A stretch of 64,000 bases of DNA from Pseudomonas rubra (GCF_028656935.1 NZ_JAMDGZ010000022.1:124001-188000), one strand, 5' to 3'. Shown: positions 21,758 through 32,592, counted from the first letter of the stretch. Numbers and translations are program-made. The notes: generated by a model not told the origin, from the sequence alone.

Positions 21758-24585
21758 GCCAGGAACGCTACGGTATTCGCCGCTTCGCACTGCTCAACAC
21801 CGCCGGCTACAGCCTGGGCCTGTTCCCCCTGGAGCACCCGCTGTCGGTCTACGGTGCCAACAACCTGGGCAAGAGTGCCTCGATCAACGCCCTGCAGTTC
21901 CCGATCCTGGCGCGCATGTCCGACATGAGCTTCGGCAAGTACAGCCTGGAGCAGTCGCGGCGCTTCTACTTTGCCAGCGACACCAGCTATATCCTCTGCG
22001 AGGTCAACCTGCCCCACGGCCCGCACGTGATCGGCGTGGTCGGCCGCGGCCCGGGTGGCGGTTTCGGCCACCAGTTCTTTGCCTATGCCGGCGAACTGGA
22101 CCTGGCCCACTACCAGAAGAACGATACCTGCCTGCGCCAGAAAGAGCTGTTCAGCAACCTTGAGCGCAACGGCCTGAAAGCCTACGAACTCAAGCCTGAC
22201 GAACTGCGTCGCCTGCTGGTCGGTGGCCATACCTCGATCCCGCTGGACCTGACCCTGATCCCGCTGCGCTCCACCAGCGAGCAGAGCCTGAAGACCTTCC
22301 GCGCGCTGTTCATCAACCTGCTGCACATGCGCGAGATCACCGCCGCCAAGCTCAAGCAACTGTTCCTCGATGCCTTCGAGCACAGCCTGCGCTCGGGCAG
22401 CGTCGACTACATCGCTGCCTGCGAAGAAGCCTTCCGTGACGTGCGACGCATGGAGCAGGACTACAACTCGCTGGTCGCCGCCGGCCCCTTGGTCGAGGCC
22501 CTGGCCAATGGTGTGGCCCAGCGCGAGATCCTGCGCGGCAAGCTGCACCGCCTGTCGCCACTGCTCGACTCGCTGCTCGGCACCTGGCAAGACTACGCCG
22601 GCGCCCGCAAAGAAGAGCTGGTGATTCAGGCCGAGCACTACAAGAACGAACAGGACAGCCTGCAGAATGACCAGCGTGGTGGCACCCAGGAGCTGATGCG
22701 CCTGGAGCGTGAGATCACTGGCGTGCAGCGCTGGCTCGGCGAGCTGTCGGTACTCAAGCACCGCTTTGCCCTGGTCGATGACGTCAAGGTCCTGGAGCAG
22801 CAACTGCTGGCCGCCAAGGACGCCCACGACGAACTGGCTGGCGCCCTGGCGCAGTCACGCCAGTTCAGTGCCGAAGACCTCGAGGAGCGCCTGCGCGAGC
22901 TGGAGAAACGCCTCAAATCGGTCAAACAGCAACTCGACCACGCCGACAACAACAGCTATGCACGGCTGCGTGAAGAGTTCTCGCAGCAGGACGTCGAGCG
23001 CCTGATGCGCCTGTTCAACGGCGCACTGTTCAGCCTGCCGCTGGGCGAGCGCGGCATCGAACTGGACGACAGCGACGTCTGGGTCAAATCCCTGGAAGCG
23101 GTGCTCGACGGCTTCAAGGGCGAGCGCTTCGAAGCGCCGGGCCTGTCCATCGACCTGACGCACATCGAACCCCCTGCCCTGCAGGCCCTGGCCGACCGTG
23201 CGGCCCTGCGCGACCAGAAAGAGCGCCTGGACAAAGAGCTCAAGCAGCTCAAGACCCAGCAGGCCGTAGCCGCCGACCGCGCCGCGAGCAAGACCCAGAC
23301 CGAAGCCCTGTACCAGCAGGTACTGGATGCCCAGAAGGCCCTGGAAGACTTCCGCCGCAGTGAGACCCTCTCCGCCGAAGAGGGCGACAAGCTCGAGCAA
23401 CTGGCGCAGATGGAAGCCGCCCAGGACGAACTCAAGCGCTCCAGCGACGCCTTCACCGAACGCGTCCAGCAACTGTCAGCCAAGCTGCAACTGGTCGGCC
23501 GCCAGATCGCCGACATGGAAGCCAAGCAACGCACCCTCGACGACGCCCTGCGCCGTCGCCAACTGCTGCCTGCCGACCTGCCGTTCGGCACGCCGTTCAT
23601 GGAGCCGGTCGACGACAGCATGGATAACCTGCTGCCACTGCTCAACGACTACCAGGACAGCTGGCAGGGCCTGCTGCGCGTCGATGGCCAGATCGAGGCA
23701 CTGTACGCCCAGGTTCGCCTCAAAGGCGTGGCCAAGTTCGACAGCGAAGACGACATGGAGCGTCGCCTGCAACTGCTGATCAACGCCTATTCGCACCGTA
23801 CCGAAGAAGCGCTGACCCTGGGCAAGGCACGCCGCGCCGCGGTCACCGACATCGCCCGGACCTTGCGCAACATCCGCAGCGACTACGACAGCCTCGAGCA
23901 CCAGCTGGCGCTGTTCAACCGCGAGATCAACAAGCGCCAGGTCTCCAACCTGCAGAGCTTCCGCATCGTCCTGGCGCCGAACAAGGAAGCGCTCAAGCAC
24001 ATTGACCAGATCATCCACAGCGCCGGCCAGTACGAGGAAGGCGAGACCCTGTCGGTGTTCGACCTGAGCCAGAGCGCCGAGCAGGACAACAAGAACGAAG
24101 AGGCCAAGGAATACCTGGCGCGGCTGGTGGCAGCCAACCACAACCAGCTGGGCCTGAAGGACCTGTTCGAACTGGCCTTCGAGATCACCAAGGTCGGTGG
24201 TCAGCCGGTGATCCACACCGACATCGACGGCGCGGCGTCCAACGGCACCACCATGACCATCAAGGCGCTGACCAACATGTACTTGTTGCTGCACCTGATG
24301 GACCGCGACCTGGCCGGTCGCGTACGCCTGCCGTACTACCTGGACGAAGCGGCCGACATCGACGAACGCAACCAGGCAGCACTGCTGGAAACCAGCTTGC
24401 AGCTGGGCTTCGTACCGATTCTGGCAAGCGTGAAGCCGCAGGTCTCGGCGCATGTCGCCATCGACCTGGAAGGCGGCAGCGGGCCGAACGGGATCTACAT
24501 CGACGAGGCGGACTGGAAGTACATCAGCCGCCGGGATGTGGAGAAGGCGGTGGTGCGGGTAGAAGAGGAAGAAGCTTCGGTTTGA
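21754..24585 (+). CDS. mksB: Condensin SMC-like ATPase MksB
   Basis: A 943-residue SMC-type ATPase. The N-terminal P-loop is unusual but family-typical, YGANNLGKSASINALQFP (Walker A GANNLGKS at 34-41). Two coiled-coil arms (about 280-430 and 480-640) flank a hinge region. The C-terminal head has YYLDEAADIDERNQAALLET as Walker B, followed by ILASVKPQVSAHVAIDLEGG. It is shorter than true SMC (about 1150), as MksB usually is. There is no mksG (TOPRIM nuclease) gene next to it; creA follows after a REP pair. This suggests a chromosome-organising system, not a plasmid-cleaving Wadjet-type one. Confidence 0.9.
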   Translation: MSQERYGIRRFALLNTAGYSLGLFPLEHPLSVYGANNLGKSASINALQFPILARMSDMSFGKYSLEQSRRFYFASDTSYILCEVNLPHGPHVIGVVGRGPGGGFGHQFFAYAGELDLAHYQKNDTCLRQKELFSNLERNGLKAYELKPDELRRLLVGGHTSIPLDLTLIPLRSTSEQSLKTFRALFINLLHMREITAAKLKQLFLDAFEHSLRSGSVDYIAACEEAFRDVRRMEQDYNSLVAAGPLVEALANGVAQREILRGKLHRLSPLLDSLLGTWQDYAGARKEELVIQAEHYKNEQDSLQNDQRGGTQELMRLEREITGVQRWLGELSVLKHRFALVDDVKVLEQQLLAAKDAHDELAGALAQSRQFSAEDLEERLRELEKRLKSVKQQLDHADNNSYARLREEFSQQDVERLMRLFNGALFSLPLGERGIELDDSDVWVKSLEAVLDGFKGERFEAPGLSIDLTHIEPPALQALADRAALRDQKERLDKELKQLKTQQAVAADRAASKTQTEALYQQVLDAQKALEDFRRSETLSAEEGDKLEQLAQMEAAQDELKRSSDAFTERVQQLSAKLQLVGRQIADMEAKQRTLDDALRRRQLLPADLPFGTPFMEPVDDSMDNLLPLLNDYQDSWQGLLRVDGQIEALYAQVRLKGVAKFDSEDDMERRLQLLINAYSHRTEEALTLGKARRAAVTDIARTLRNIRSDYDSLEHQLALFNREINKRQVSNLQSFRIVLAPNKEALKHIDQIIHSAGQYEEGETLSVFDLSQSAEQDNKNEEAKEYLARLVAANHNQLGLKDLFELAFEITKVGGQPVIHTDIDGAASNGTTMTIKALTNMYLLLHLMDRDLAGRVRLPYYLDEAADIDERNQAALLETSLQLGFVPILASVKPQVSAHVAIDLEGGSGPNGIYIDEADWKYISRRDVEKAVVRVEEEEASV

Positions 24586-24612
24586 GGCTTGTTTTTGGGG
24601 CCTTTCAGGCCC

Positions 24613-24685
24613 CATCGCCGGCAAGGCCGGCTCCCACAGGGACTGCATGCACAGGACTTTGTGGGAGCCGGCCTTGCCGGCGATG
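24613..24685. repeat. REP doublet
   Basis: Inverted pair with the variant core CGCCGGCAAGGCCGGCTCCCA and its complement, between mksB and creA (convergent genes); it may also terminate transcription. Confidence 0.8.
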
Positions 24686-24699
24686 AATTCAACTCGGTG

Positions 24700-25155
24700 T
24701 TACTGGGCCCACGGCAAGATAGGAATCGCCGTCACCGCATTCTGCGGGCTACCTTCGATGATCCGGTCGGAGTACACCAGATAGACCAGGGTATTGCGCT
24801 TCTTGTCGAGGAAGCGCACCACCTGCATGGTCTTGAACACCAGCGAGGTGCGTTCCTTGAACACCTCGTCACCGTCCTTGAGCGGCTCCTTGAAGCGAAT
24901 TGGCCCAACCTGGCGGCAGGCGATCGAGGCTTCGGCGCGGTCCTCTGCCAGGCCCAGGCCGCCTTTCAAACCGCCGGTCTTGGCTCGCGACAAGTAGCAG
25001 GTCACGCCCTCCACCTTCGGATCATCAAACGCCTCGACGACAATACGGTCATTCGGCCCGACGATCTTGAACACCGTCGAAACCTGGCCGATCTCCTCGG
25101 CCGACGCCAGTACCGGCAATGCCAGCAGCGCTGCTGCAACTATCCCTTTGAACAC
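24700..25155 (-). CDS. creA: CreA family periplasmic protein
   Basis: A 151-residue exported protein of unknown biochemical role. Signal peptide 1-19 ([17 protein letters not shown]). The mature part has the CreA pattern: [59 protein letters not shown] and [20 protein letters not shown]. Two cysteines (GVTCYL and IACRQ) could form a disulfide. It lies 10 bp after proB on the same strand and may be cotranscribed. Confidence 0.92.
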   Translation of the reverse strand: MFKGIVAAALLALPVLASAEEIGQVSTVFKIVGPNDRIVVEAFDDPKVEGVTCYLSRAKTGGLKGGLGLAEDRAEASIACRQVGPIRFKEPLKDGDEVFKERTSLVFKTMQVVRFLDKKRNTLVYLVYSDRIIEGSPQNAVTAIPILPWAQ

Positions 25156-25165
25156 GCGTATATCC

Positions 25166-26284
25166 TCAGACCAGAATCAGGTTGTCGCGGTGCACCAGCT
25201 CCGGCTCGGCGATATAGCCCAGCAGGCCCTCGATCGCGTCGGACGGCTGGCCAATGATTTTCTGTGCTTCCAAGGCGCTGTAGTTGGCCAGGCCACGAGC
25301 GACCTCGAGGCCATCCGGGCCAACGCAGACCACCATCTCACCACGGCGAAAGCTGCCCTGCACGGTCTTGACGCCCACTGGCAACAGGCTCTTGCTGTCC
25401 TTGCGCAGCGCCTTCACCGCGCCATCGTCGAGCACCAGGGTGCCACGGGTCTGCAGGTGCCCGGCCAGCCATTGCTTGCGCGCGGCAAGCATGCCGCGCT
25501 CGGGCGACAGCAGGGTACCCAGGCGCTCACCGGTCTTGAGCCGGTCCAGCACGCGCTCCAGGCGACCACCGACGATGATCGTGTGTGCACCGGAGCGGGC
25601 TGCCAGGCGCGCGGCTCGCAGCTTGGTCTGCATGCCGCCACGGCCCAGGGCGCCACCGGTGCCACCGGCCACGGCATCGAGGCTCGGATCATCGGCGCGA
25701 GCTTCGTAGATGAGCTGCGCATCAGGGTTGTTGCGCGGGTCGGCATCGAACATGCCGTCGCGGTCGGTAAGTATCACCAACAGGTCGGCCTCCACCAGGT
25801 TGGCCACCAGCGCCGCCAGGGTGTCGTTGTCGCCGAAGCGGATCTCGTCGGTGACCACCGTGTCGTTCTCGTTGATCACCGGCACCACGCCCAGCTCCAC
25901 CAAGGTGCGCAGGGTGCTGCGGGCGTTGAGGTAGCGCTTGCGGTCAGACAGGTCGTCATGGGTCAGAAGGATCTGCGCGGTGTGCCGGCCGTGCTCGGCA
26001 AAGCTCGACTCCCAGGCCTGCACCAGGCCCATCTGGCCGATGGAGGCCGCAGCCTGCAGCTCGTTCATCGCACTCGGTCGCTTGGCCCAACCCAGGCGGC
26101 TCATCCCGGCGGCAACCGCCCCGGACGACACCAGCACCAACTCGACACCCGCCTCATGCAACGCCACCATCTGCTCGACCCAGACCCCCATGGCCGCGCG
26201 ATCCAGGCCCTTGCCATCCGCTGTCAGCAGGGCACTGCCGATTTTCACCACCCAGCGCTGCGCACCCGTCACCTTGCTCCGCAT
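25166..26284 (-). CDS. proB: Glutamate 5-kinase
   Basis: A 372-residue enzyme making gamma-glutamyl phosphate, the first step of proline synthesis. The amino-acid-kinase domain covers about 8-258 ([77 protein letters not shown]). A PUA domain lies at about 280-360 ([33 protein letters not shown]). It follows obg by 75 bp, separated by a stem-loop, in the usual rplU-rpmA-obg-proB order. Feedback inhibition by proline is a family property. Confidence 0.97.
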   Translation of the reverse strand: MRSKVTGAQRWVVKIGSALLTADGKGLDRAAMGVWVEQMVALHEAGVELVLVSSGAVAAGMSRLGWAKRPSAMNELQAAASIGQMGLVQAWESSFAEHGRHTAQILLTHDDLSDRKRYLNARSTLRTLVELGVVPVINENDTVVTDEIRFGDNDTLAALVANLVEADLLVILTDRDGMFDADPRNNPDAQLIYEARADDPSLDAVAGGTGGALGRGGMQTKLRAARLAARSGAHTIIVGGRLERVLDRLKTGERLGTLLSPERGMLAARKQWLAGHLQTRGTLVLDDGAVKALRKDSKSLLPVGVKTVQGSFRRGEMVVCVGPDGLEVARGLANYSALEAQKIIGQPSDAIEGLLGYIAEPELVHRDNLILV

Positions 26285-26317
26285 CTTCTTCCAACCTATT
26301 CAGATCTTTAGATACCA

Positions 26318-26344
26318 AAACGCCGCTCCTGAGAGCGGCGTTTA
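26318..26344 (-). terminator. Stem-loop between obg and proB
   Basis: AACGCCGCTC / GAGCGGCGTT with CTGA loop, followed on the minus strand by TTTTGG. Confidence 0.65.
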
Positions 26345-26359
26345 GTGTACTGCAACGAA

Positions 26360-27598
<1,239 letters not shown>

Positions 27599-27730
27599 TC
27601 AGCTGGACGAGCTGAGTGACACAAAGACATAAGGCTCTTGCAAAAGTGAGCGCGGCGGCCCCGTCACGACAGTAACAACCCACGCCGGCAGCCCATACAA
27701 ACAGCTTTGCAAGAGACTCACCCCACAAAC

Positions 27731-27761
27731 GAAAAAGCCCCGTCGCGAGACAGGGCTTTTC
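27731..27761 (-). terminator. Terminator after rpmA
   Basis: AAAAGCCC...GGGCTTTT stem around CGTCGCGAGACA, followed by TTC on the minus strand. Confidence 0.65.
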
Positions 27762-27775
27762 CAGCGTTCGCGCGA

Positions 27776-28033
27776 TTACTCGGCGACAACGCTCACGTAA
27801 CGACGACCGAAGGCGCCTTTTACTTCAAACTTGATCTTACCCGCGATCTTGGCGAACAGGGTGTGATCTTTACCCATGCCAACGCCGTAGCCAGCGTGGA
27901 ATTGGGTGCCGCGCTGACGCACGATGATGTTGCCAGGAATGATAGCCTGGCCGCCATACATCTTCACGCCAAGGCGTTTGGCTTCTGAGTCGCGACCGTT
28001 ACGGGTACTACCACCAGCTTTTTTGTGTGCCAT
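27776..28033 (-). CDS. rpmA: Ribosomal protein bL27
   Basis: An 85-residue 50S protein located near the peptidyl-transferase centre. The sequence [20 protein letters not shown] then [28 protein letters not shown] and GKDHTLFA is diagnostic. The start is the standard Ala-His-Lys-Lys N-terminus without the cleaved extension seen in Firmicutes. It is 31 bp behind rplU, forming one operon. Confidence 0.98.
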   Translation of the reverse strand: MAHKKAGGSTRNGRDSEAKRLGVKMYGGQAIIPGNIIVRQRGTQFHAGYGVGMGKDHTLFAKIAGKIKFEVKGAFGRRYVSVVAE

Positions 28034-28064
28034 GGTTCAATTCTCCAGAAATGGATTCAGGCGA

Positions 28065-28376
28065 TTAAGCCGAAATACCGGTGATCTTGATTTCGGTGAA
28101 CCACTGGCGGTGGCCCATACGCTTCATGTGGTGCTTACGGCGGCGGAACTTGATGATGCGCACTTTGTCGTGACGACCTTGGGAGATCACTTCAGCAACA
28201 ACTTTTGCACCAGCAACGACTGGAGCGCCGATGTTCACGTCGTCGCCATTGGCAACCAACAGAACGCGGTCGAAAGTCACGGATTCGCCAGTGGCGATTT
28301 CCAGTTTTTCGATTTTCAGGTATTCACCTTCGGCGACTTTGTACTGCTTGCCACCGGTAACAATTACTGCGTACAT
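28065..28376 (-). CDS. rplU: Ribosomal protein bL21
   Basis: A 103-residue 50S protein. [20 protein letters not shown], then [20 protein letters not shown] and [20 protein letters not shown] are signature segments. The ATG at 28376 is taken; the longer upstream frame is not conserved. Transcription is probably from the promoter at 28509-28537, leaving a leader of about 125 nt that could carry regulatory structure. Confidence 0.98.
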   Translation of the reverse strand: MYAVIVTGGKQYKVAEGEYLKIEKLEIATGESVTFDRVLLVANGDDVNIGAPVVAGAKVVAEVISQGRHDKVRIIKFRRRKHHMKRMGHRQWFTEIKITGISA

Positions 28377-28508
28377 GGGTATTTCTCCGATAATCCTGCT
28401 CACCCAGCTCTTTATAGGAAGAGTATTGGCTGGCATGGCTGCATAGGGCTGGAACGGCCCAGTGCAATTGCGTAAGGCAGGTGCTGCCCAGGAAGTTCAG
28501 GGTGCGCG

Positions 28509-28537
28509 ATTGTACGCAAGCCCCGCTTTGCTTGCAA
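28509..28537 (-). promoter_or_regulatory. Promoter of rplU-rpmA
   Basis: On the minus strand, TTGCAA (28537-28532), 17 bp, TACAAT (28514-28509). Confidence 0.65.
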
Positions 28538-28567
28538 GTCCCACCCCCGGCCCGCGGGCAGCGTGCC

Positions 28568-28596
28568 TTGACACGCCGGGACCCGCGACCTAGCAT
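28568..28596 (+). promoter_or_regulatory. Promoter of ispB
   Basis: TTGACA (28568-28573), 17 bp, TAGCAT (28591-28596). It is divergent from the rplU promoter 30 bp away. Confidence 0.7.
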
Positions 28597-28628
28597 GCCG
28601 CGCAACCTTTATGGAGCACCTGTGGCCG

Positions 28629-29597
28629 ATGCAACCCCAAGCTTTCTACCGTGCGGTAGCGGACGACTTCAGCGCCGTTGACGAGATTATCAAGAAACAG
28701 CTGACTTCGCGTGTACCGCTGGTATCGAAAATCGGCGACTACATTACCTCGGCCGGCGGCAAGCGCCTGCGTCCGTTGCTGGTGCTGCTGTGCGGCAAGG
28801 CCCTGGGCCGCGAAGGCGACGATTTGCGCCTGCTGGCTGCCACCATCGAATTCCTGCACACCGCGACCCTGCTGCATGACGACGTCGTCGACATGTCCGG
28901 CATGCGCCGTGGCCGCTCCACTGCCAACGCCCTGTGGGGCAACGCGCCAAGCGTACTGGTGGGTGACTTCCTGTACTCGCGCTCGTTCGAGATGATGGTC
29001 GAACTGGGCTCGATGCCGGTCATGCAGATCCTCTCCAAGGCCACCCGGGTTATCGCCGAAGGCGAAGTCCTGCAGCTGTCCAAGGTCCGCGACGCCAGCA
29101 CCACCGAAGAAGTCTACATGGACGTCATCCGCGGCAAGACCGCGATGCTGTTCGAGGCCTCGACCCACAGCGCCGCAGCCCTGGCCCAGGCGACTGAAGA
29201 GCAGAGCGAAGCCCTGCGCACCTTCGGTGACCACCTGGGCGTGGCCTTCCAGTTGGTCGACGACCTGCTCGACTACAAGGGCGATGCGCAAACCCTGGGC
29301 AAGAACGTCGGTGACGACCTGGCCGAAGGCAAGCCGACCCTGCCGCTGATCTATACCATGCGCGAAGGCACCGCCGAACAGGCTGCACTGGTGCGCCAGG
29401 CGATCCAGAAAGGCGGCATCGAAGACCTCGAAAGCATCCGTGCGGCCGTAGAGGCCTCAGGCTCGCTGGACTACACCGCCAAGCTGGCCCGCGACTACGT
29501 GGCCCGCGCTATCGCCTGCCTGGATGTGCTGCCGGCCAGCGAGTACCGCGATGCACTGGTGGAACTGAGCGAATTCGCCGTCGCCCGCACGCACTGA
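28629..29597 (+). CDS. ispB: Polyprenyl (octaprenyl/nonaprenyl) diphosphate synthase
   Basis: A 322-residue trans-prenyltransferase making the ubiquinone side chain. The first Asp-rich motif is LLHDDVVDMSGMRRGR and the second is LVDDLLDYKGDAQTLGKNVG. Also present are GGKRLRPLLVLL and GKPTLPLIYTM. The ATG at 28629 gives the usual start MQPQAFYRAVADDF; an ATG 18 bp upstream is possible. Product length is probably C45 (Q-9) in Pseudomonas, known from the genus and not shown by the sequence. Confidence 0.95.
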   Translation: MQPQAFYRAVADDFSAVDEIIKKQLTSRVPLVSKIGDYITSAGGKRLRPLLVLLCGKALGREGDDLRLLAATIEFLHTATLLHDDVVDMSGMRRGRSTANALWGNAPSVLVGDFLYSRSFEMMVELGSMPVMQILSKATRVIAEGEVLQLSKVRDASTTEEVYMDVIRGKTAMLFEASTHSAAALAQATEEQSEALRTFGDHLGVAFQLVDDLLDYKGDAQTLGKNVGDDLAEGKPTLPLIYTMREGTAEQAALVRQAIQKGGIEDLESIRAAVEASGSLDYTAKLARDYVARAIACLDVLPASEYRDALVELSEFAVARTH

Positions 29598-29610
29598 TTC
29601 GCCATCTCCC

Positions 29611-29665
29611 CGATCGCGGGGCAAGCCCGCTCCTACAGCAGTAGGAGCGGGCTTGCCCCGCGATT
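29611..29665. repeat. REP doublet
   Basis: Perfect inverted pair GATCGCGGGGCAAGCCCGCT and complement with a short centre, after ispB. Confidence 0.85.
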
Positions 29666-29734
29666 GCATTCACCCCTCAACAACAAAACCTTATACAATG
29701 TAGGTTTTGTACCTGTACGTCTTGAGGAACCTTA

Positions 29735-30076
29735 GTGAGCACTTTGCCACCCTGCCCCAAATGCAACTCCGAATACACCTACGAAGACGGCGCCCAGCTG
29801 ATCTGCCCCGAGTGCGCCCACGAGTGGTCGGTTGCCGGTGAGACTGAAGCGAGCAGCGACGAAACGGTGAAAAAGGATGCAGTGGGCAACGTCCTGCAGG
29901 ACGGCGACACCATCACCGTGATCAAGGACCTCAAGGTCAAGGGCACCTCGCTGGTGGTCAAGGTCGGCACCAAGGTCAAGAACATCCGCCTGTGCGACGG
30001 CGACCACGACATCGACTGCAAGATCGACGGCATCGGCCCGATGAAGCTGAAATCGGAATTCGTCCGCAAGGTCTGA
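29735..30076 (+). CDS. yjdM: Zinc-ribbon protein YjdM/PhnA family
   Basis: A 113-residue cytoplasmic protein starting at GTG (29735) after GAGGAAC. The N-terminal zinc ribbon has CPKC and CPEC ([27 protein letters not shown]). The C-terminal PhnA domain reads [38 protein letters not shown] and [20 protein letters not shown]. Despite the historical name, the family is not shown to have phosphonoacetate hydrolase activity. It appears monocistronic. Confidence 0.92.
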   Translation: MSTLPPCPKCNSEYTYEDGAQLICPECAHEWSVAGETEASSDETVKKDAVGNVLQDGDTITVIKDLKVKGTSLVVKVGTKVKNIRLCDGDHDIDCKIDGIGPMKLKSEFVRKV

Positions 30077-30156
30077 TTCTTCAGGGTTTCGGGGCCCTCC
30101 CGCGGCCTCGACAACCCACAGGCGGAAAAAAACCGCCAATAGGCACTTGCTATTTT

Positions 30157-30175
30157 GATAATAAGAATTATTCTC
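30157..30175. promoter_or_regulatory. Fur box upstream of small gene
   Basis: GATAATAAGAATTATTCTC matches the Fur consensus at 15 of 19 positions and lies 26 bp before the start codon at 30202. Confidence 0.8.
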
Positions 30176-30201
30176 ATTGAACGCTTTCAAGGAGAATAGC
30201 C

Positions 30202-30450
30202 ATGACTTATCTGATAGACGCCTGGCTTGACCGCCCCCATCCGTACCTGCGCATCCTGCACCGGGAAACCGGCGAGGTCTGTGCCGTGCTTGAAGAAGAA
30301 GCACTGGACGAACTGCGCGACCAGGGTGACCTGGACCTCAATGGCCTGAATTCGAGTGAGCCGGGTGTGCTCAAGGAACTGGTGAGAAACCTGTTCCTGT
30401 TCTGCTATGCACGGGCGTTGCGCCCTGGCGGCGGGACCGACTGGAACTGA
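30202..30450 (+). CDS. Small iron-regulated protein (PA4570-like)
   Basis: An 82-residue cytoplasmic protein: MTYLIDAWLDRPHPYLRILH, RETGEVCAVLEEEALDELRD, ending RNLFLFCYARALRPGGG. No domain of known function. The start follows AAGGAG. Position after ispB and before an FKBP gene matches PA4570 of P. aeruginosa, which I recall as iron-responsive, and the Fur box fits. The mature role is unknown; the size and acidic centre suggest an adaptor or modulator. Confidence 0.85.
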   Translation: MTYLIDAWLDRPHPYLRILHRETGEVCAVLEEEALDELRDQGDLDLNGLNSSEPGVLKELVRNLFLFCYARALRPGGGTDWN

Positions 30451-30454
30451 ACAG

Positions 30455-30512
30455 CATCGCGGGGCAAGCCCGCTCCTACCCAAATTGTGTAGGAGCGGGC
30501 TTGCCCCGCGAT
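30455..30512. repeat. REP doublet
   Basis: Inverted pair, core CGCGGGGCAAGCCCGCTCCT and complement, between convergent genes. Confidence 0.85.
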
Positions 30513-30517
30513 AGGTC

Positions 30518-31135
30518 TTACAGAACGTCCAGCAGCTCGACGTCGAACACCAGCACGCTGTGCGGCGGGATGCTGCCAACGCCCTGAGCGCCGTAAGCCA
30601 GCTCGCTCGGCACGTACAGGCGCCATTTGCTGCCGGCGTTCATCAGTTGCAGGGCTTCGGTCCAGCCGGCAATCACGCCACCGACCGGGAATTCTGCCGG
30701 CTGACCGCGATCGTAGGAGCTGTCGAACACAGTGCCATCGATCAGGGTGCCGTGGTAGTGGGTGCGCACGCTGTCGTCACGGCTTGGCTTGGCGCCTTCA
30801 CCTGCGGTCAGTACTTCGAATTGCAGGCCCGAAGCCAGGGTGGTGATGCCATCACGCTTGGCGTTTTCAACCAGGAAGGCCTTGCCTTCGCCAGCGGCGG
30901 CTTCGGCCTTGGCAGCCGCTTCGGCTTGCATGATTTCACGGATGACCTTGAAGCTGGCCGACAGGTCGGCTTCGCTGACGCGGCTGTCCTGGCCGTTGAA
31001 GGCATCGGTCAGGCCGGCCAGGATGGCGTCCAGGTTCACGCCCGGTGGCGGGTTGTCGCGCAGTTGGCCACCCAGCTGACGGCCAATGCCGTAGCTGACG
31101 CGCGTTTCGTCGGTAGACAGATTGAGTTCGGACAT
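30518..31135 (-). CDS. fklB: FKBP-type peptidyl-prolyl cis-trans isomerase
   Basis: A 205-residue foldase of the FklB/FkpA type. N-terminal dimerisation helices (about 1-90: DETRVSYGIGRQLGGQLRDN, VSEADLSASFKVIREIMQAE) are followed by the FKBP domain (about 110-205: THYHGTLIDGTVFDSSYDRG, PAEFPVGGVIAGWTEALQLM, YVPSELAYGAQG, LVFDVELLDVL). The ATG at 31135 lacks a signal peptide, so the cytoplasmic FklB-like form is likely. An upstream in-frame start is not supported. Confidence 0.93.
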   Translation of the reverse strand: MSELNLSTDETRVSYGIGRQLGGQLRDNPPPGVNLDAILAGLTDAFNGQDSRVSEADLSASFKVIREIMQAEAAAKAEAAAGEGKAFLVENAKRDGITTLASGLQFEVLTAGEGAKPSRDDSVRTHYHGTLIDGTVFDSSYDRGQPAEFPVGGVIAGWTEALQLMNAGSKWRLYVPSELAYGAQGVGSIPPHSVLVFDVELLDVL

Positions 31136-31221
31136 TTGCTTGCTCCGCTGCAGGGCGCACAACAGCCGCGCCCTTTATGAAAAGGGCGAGCAGCCTAGCA
31201 CACTGCGGTTACGCAGATCAG

Positions 31222-31527
31222 CTACCAGGCAGAACGGCGTGGCATCGGTAGTTTCAGATCGCCGTAGCTGGCCTCGCTACCGCCACACATCTCGTCATCC
31301 ATCGACCAGTGCACCAGGTGCACCGGCACTGCTGGCAAGCCTTCAAGCAAGCGTTGCGCATCGACTACCGAATGCACTTTAAGACGCTGCCCCCGGGTAT
31401 CCGACAGCGGATGAGCATGGCCTTTTACCCGTGCTTCGAGAATGAAGTCGCCACCTTCGATGGCGATCAGGTTGAGCTCTTCGACATGACCGGCCTTGGC
31501 CTCGGTGTTCAGCTGTTGAAGGTTCAT
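31222..31527 (-). CDS. DUF6482-like small protein
   Basis: A 101-residue protein from the ATG at 31527: MNLQQLNTEAKAGHVEELNL, IAIEGGDFILEARVKG, ending DLKLPMPRRSAW. It has no membrane segment or known catalytic motif. The pattern of a short N-terminal helix and beta-rich body with VHLVHWSMDDEMCGG matches small conserved Pseudomonas proteins, but the family name is from memory. It stands alone between fklB and the UPF0114 gene. Confidence 0.75.
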   Translation of the reverse strand: MNLQQLNTEAKAGHVEELNLIAIEGGDFILEARVKGHAHPLSDTRGQRLKVHSVVDAQRLLEGLPAVPVHLVHWSMDDEMCGGSEASYGDLKLPMPRRSAW

Positions 31528-31607
31528 TGCGATACCTCGTGCCTGGCACTTCGAGTGACCGTTCATTTTTTGTACAGCCGCACACAAAGCACAAGGCAAA
31601 AACGCAA

Positions 31608-31637
31608 CCGCCCGTCCGTTTTGCAACGGACGGGCGG
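31608..31637 (-). terminator. Terminator after the UPF0114 gene
   Basis: CCGCCCGTCCGTT (31608-31620) pairs perfectly with AACGGACGGGCGG (31625-31637) around TTGC; on the minus strand TTGCGTTTTTG follows. Confidence 0.75.
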
Positions 31638-31661
31638 TGCTTGTTCGGCAAAAAACCCGAA

Positions 31662-32150
31662 TCAATGCTTGGTGAGCTTGTCCAGATAACCCATGGCGAA
31701 GGCCGAGACCACGAAGGTCATGTGGATGATCACGTACCACATCAGGTACTGGGGCTCGATGTTGCGCGCATCCATGAATACCCGCAGCAGGTGGATCGAG
31801 GAAATCGCCACGATCGAGGCGGCAACCTTCATCTTCAGCGAAGACGAGTCCATCTTGCCCAGCCAGCTGAGCTTTTCCTTGTCTTCATCGATGTCCAGTT
31901 GCGAGACGAAGTTCTCGTAGCCAGAGATCATCACCATCACCAGCAGGCCGCCGACCAGGGCCATGTCGATCAGCGACAGCAGCACCAGGATCAGGTCGGC
32001 TTCAGCCAGGGCGAAGACGTTGGGCAGGACGTGAAAGATCTCCTGGAAGAACTTCAGTGCCAGTGCCAACAGGCCCAACGACAAACCAAAATAGATCGGC
32101 GCGAGCAGCCAGCGCGAGGCATACATCGCATTTTCGATAATACGTTCCAT
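31662..32150 (-). CDS. yqhA: UPF0114/YqhA-family membrane protein
   Basis: A 162-residue inner-membrane protein with four hydrophobic segments (about 12-35, 52-78, 108-124 and 133-155). Family signature: [57 protein letters not shown] and GYENFVSQ. The function is unknown. In P. aeruginosa the homolog (PA4574) also lies near the Lon-like protease gene. Confidence 0.9.
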   Translation of the reverse strand: MERIIENAMYASRWLLAPIYFGLSLGLLALALKFFQEIFHVLPNVFALAEADLILVLLSLIDMALVGGLLVMVMISGYENFVSQLDIDEDKEKLSWLGKMDSSSLKMKVAASIVAISSIHLLRVFMDARNIEPQYLMWYVIIHMTFVVSAFAMGYLDKLTKH

Positions 32151-32250
32151 TGAAAACTCGTCAGGTTGGCAAAAAAGCGAGCGCGAGTATAACAGCCAGC
32201 CATGACAGAAAAAGCCCGTGGCACGCTGCCACAGGCGCGACGCGGGCGCC

Positions 32251-32592
32251 TCAGGTTTCCGGATGGAACTGAAAGTCGCCGACGTGATGGACTCGTTCGC
32301 CGTTGATCCGGCGCAACTGGGCCTGCAGGTGGACAGACCAGATCTGCGGATCGTCGGCCAGTTGATAACCGTGCAGGGTCAGGCTATCGACGATGGCGTT
32401 CAGTACCGATTCGGCCACGAACGGGCCATGGAACGGCCCCTGGGCCTTGATCGCCGAAGGTTGCTCGCCAGCCATGCCGGCGGCGAACAGCAAAGTCCAC
32501 ATACCGTTGTCGCCGGCCAGTGGGCGTATGCTGCATTCAATGCGGGTCACCAGGCCCAGGCATTGACGGGTGAGGCTGAGGCTGCGCGGCAT
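32251..32592 (-). CDS. Conserved small protein of unknown function (PA4575-like)
   Basis: A 113-residue protein from the ATG at 32592: [40 protein letters not shown], ending [11 protein letters not shown]. There is no signal peptide, and no motif is recognised. A longer frame starts at 32634 but lacks a ribosome site. It sits between the UPF0114 and Lon-like genes, as PA4575 does in P. aeruginosa from memory. Confidence 0.75.
   Translation of the reverse strand: MPRSLSLTRQCLGLVTRIECSIRPLAGDNGMWTLLFAAGMAGEQPSAIKAQGPFHGPFVAESVLNAIVDSLTLHGYQLADDPQIWSVHLQAQLRRINGERVHHVGDFQFHPET

Noticed and set aside
19789..24585. Wadjet (JetABCD) defence system
   Set aside because: The JetD/MksG TOPRIM nuclease is missing, so only the condensin reading is supported.
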